From Desulfobulbaceae bacterium (GTDB lineage Bacteria; Desulfobacterota; Desulfobulbia; Desulfobulbales; Desulfobulbaceae), in the NCBI GenBank assembly GCA_030633145.1, contig DAOVTM010000192.1:1-7554 (forward strand): a stretch of DNA of 7,554 bases, in the 5' to 3' direction. The notes beneath the pieces are model-generated. The model was given only the letters and a program-made list of their open reading frames with translations. It was not told the DNA's origin and made no database searches. Of this stretch, positions 6,428 through 7,554 are shown piece by piece (the stretch's first letter is position 1; every line of letters begins with the position of its first letter). The position numbers and the translations under genes were made by a program.

Positions 6428-6437
6428 ACGCCCCCCT

Positions 6438-7547
6438 TTATTTAAATACAAGAGGTGTAAGATTTTTCACATCAGCAGCAAATTTAGCACGCTCCTCCTC
6501 AGGCATGGGAATCATCCCCTTATCGGCAAGATACCCTTCTTCACCCCATGCCTTGTCAGAGGTAAATTCAGTAAGGTACCCCTTGACACCGGGAATAACG
6601 GAAACATGCGCTTTTTTCACATAGAAAAAAAGAGGCCGTGACACAGGGTAACTGCCATCGGAAATAGCCTCAAAGGTTGGCGTATAACCATCAATCTCGG
6701 ATCCCTGTACCTTGTCCTCATTCTGATCAAGGAAGGAAAAGCCGAAAATCCCCAGTGCCTTTGGATTGGCTTCCAGCTTCTGCACAATAAGGTTATCATT
6801 TTCACCCGCCTCAATATAGGCACCATCTTCACGGATCGAATGGGCAACCTGTTTAAAGACTTTTTTCCCTTTTGGGTTAAATGCCCCTGCCGGGATGCCA
6901 AGTTTTTCCATTAGAGGTTTTACCTCCTCTCCCTTGGCCTTTTGCAATGCCTTCAGGTCAGTAAAGGTTTTGGCCCCGGCTTCCATGGCCAACTCGACAA
7001 AGGCATCACGGGTTCCCGAGGTAGGTGGTGGACCAAGCACCTCAATCTTGTCATTGGGCAGGGCTGGGTTCACCTCCTTCCAGGTCTGATATGGGTTAGC
7101 AACAAGTTTGCCGGTTTGGGCATCCGGTACCTGCTTGGCAAGAGCAAGAAAGATGTCTTTTCTGGACAGCTTCATGAAAACGGCTTTTTTTGCATTAGCC
7201 AGCACAATCCCGTCATATCCTACCTTGACTTCAATGATATCTTTCACCCCATTGGCCTGACAATTATTATATTCAGATTTTTTAATCCGCCTGGAAGCAT
7301 TGGTGATATCAGGATGTGAGATACCAACTCCGGCACAGAACAGTTTTAAGCCGCCACCGGATCCGGTTGATTCTACCTTTGGGGTTTTAAATTTTCCTGC
7401 CCTGCCAAAATTTTCTGCCACAGTGGTGGCAAAAGGATATACTGTGGAGGATCCCACAATGGAGACGTAATCCCTTGACGCGCTGGCAGTGGCAACCGAA
7501 CCGGCAATTACAGCAGCGGTCATAATGCAAGTCATCTGTTTTAACAT
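6438..7547 (-). CDS. pstS: Phosphate ABC transporter substrate-binding protein PstS
   Basis: This 369-residue periplasmic phosphate-binding protein carries a signal peptide with likely cleavage after ASA (residue 24). Phosphate-contacting loops of the family are visible: VGSSTVYPF (31-39), ESTGSGGGLKLFCAG (59-73), DITNASR (80-86) and PTSGTRDAF (175-183). Mature protein begins near RDYVSIVGSST, as expected for PstS. Length is slightly above E. coli PstS (346). Two cysteines in the mature part (71 and 96) could form a disulfide after export. The start at 7547 is preceded by GAAGCAA, a weak site seven bases from the window edge, so any promoter or Pho box upstream is not visible. It is followed on the same strand by pstB after a 173-bp gap. 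The usual pstC and pstA are absent here. Confidence 0.94.
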   Translation of the reverse strand: MLKQMTCIMTAAVIAGSVATASASRDYVSIVGSSTVYPFATTVAENFGRAGKFKTPKVESTGSGGGLKLFCAGVGISHPDITNASRRIKKSEYNNCQANGVKDIIEVKVGYDGIVLANAKKAVFMKLSRKDIFLALAKQVPDAQTGKLVANPYQTWKEVNPALPNDKIEVLGPPPTSGTRDAFVELAMEAGAKTFTDLKALQKAKGEEVKPLMEKLGIPAGAFNPKGKKVFKQVAHSIREDGAYIEAGENDNLIVQKLEANPKALGIFGFSFLDQNEDKVQGSEIDGYTPTFEAISDGSYPVSRPLFFYVKKAHVSVIPGVKGYLTEFTSDKAWGEEGYLADKGMIPMPEEERAKFAADVKNLTPLVFK

Positions 7548-7554
7548 TTGCTTC

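Overview
The window looks like a stretch of chromosome from a Gram-negative bacterium. The best guess is a Desulfobacterota (deltaproteobacterial) lineage such as the Desulfobulbales. That guess rests on a stand-alone molybdopterin-binding protein with a cysteine-rich tail and on a large secreted protein built from delta-60 repeats and 'ATCKY'-type Ig-like modules. There is no rRNA or other phylogenetic marker here, so the lineage is an inference. No tRNA, rRNA, CRISPR array, transposase or phage gene was seen.

Layout, left to right. (1) Positions 1-2719, minus strand: most of a large exported protein of at least 906 residues, whose 3' end lies beyond the left edge. It has a signal peptide, six or seven delta-60 (beta-propeller) repeats, a short Fn3-like stretch, an Asp/Gly linker, three Cys-paired Ig-like modules, a proline hinge and an acidic tail. 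(2) Positions 2774-3799, minus strand: a MoeA-like molybdopterin-binding protein, 54 bp upstream of (1) and possibly in the same transcript. (3) Positions 3800-4044: an AT-rich divergent intergenic region with a plausible promoter on each strand and a 13-bp tandem repeat. (4) Positions 4045-5324, plus strand: a two-gene unit of a Trm112-like zinc protein and an MscS-family mechanosensitive channel, 20 bp apart. (5) Positions 5356-7547, minus strand: pstS followed by pstB of the high-affinity phosphate transporter. No pstC or pstA lies between them; a 173-bp gap there holds an inverted-repeat element. The mscS-like gene and pstB converge on a 31-bp gap.

Functionally, PstS captures phosphate in the periplasm and PstB powers its import, but the permeases must be encoded elsewhere. 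The channel would relieve osmotic stress. The MoeA-like protein probably serves molybdopterin cofactor chemistry. The large protein is probably displayed or released at the cell surface. I found no convincing new multi-gene system. The most unusual items are the composite surface protein, the pst arrangement with permeases missing, and several small intergenic repeats.
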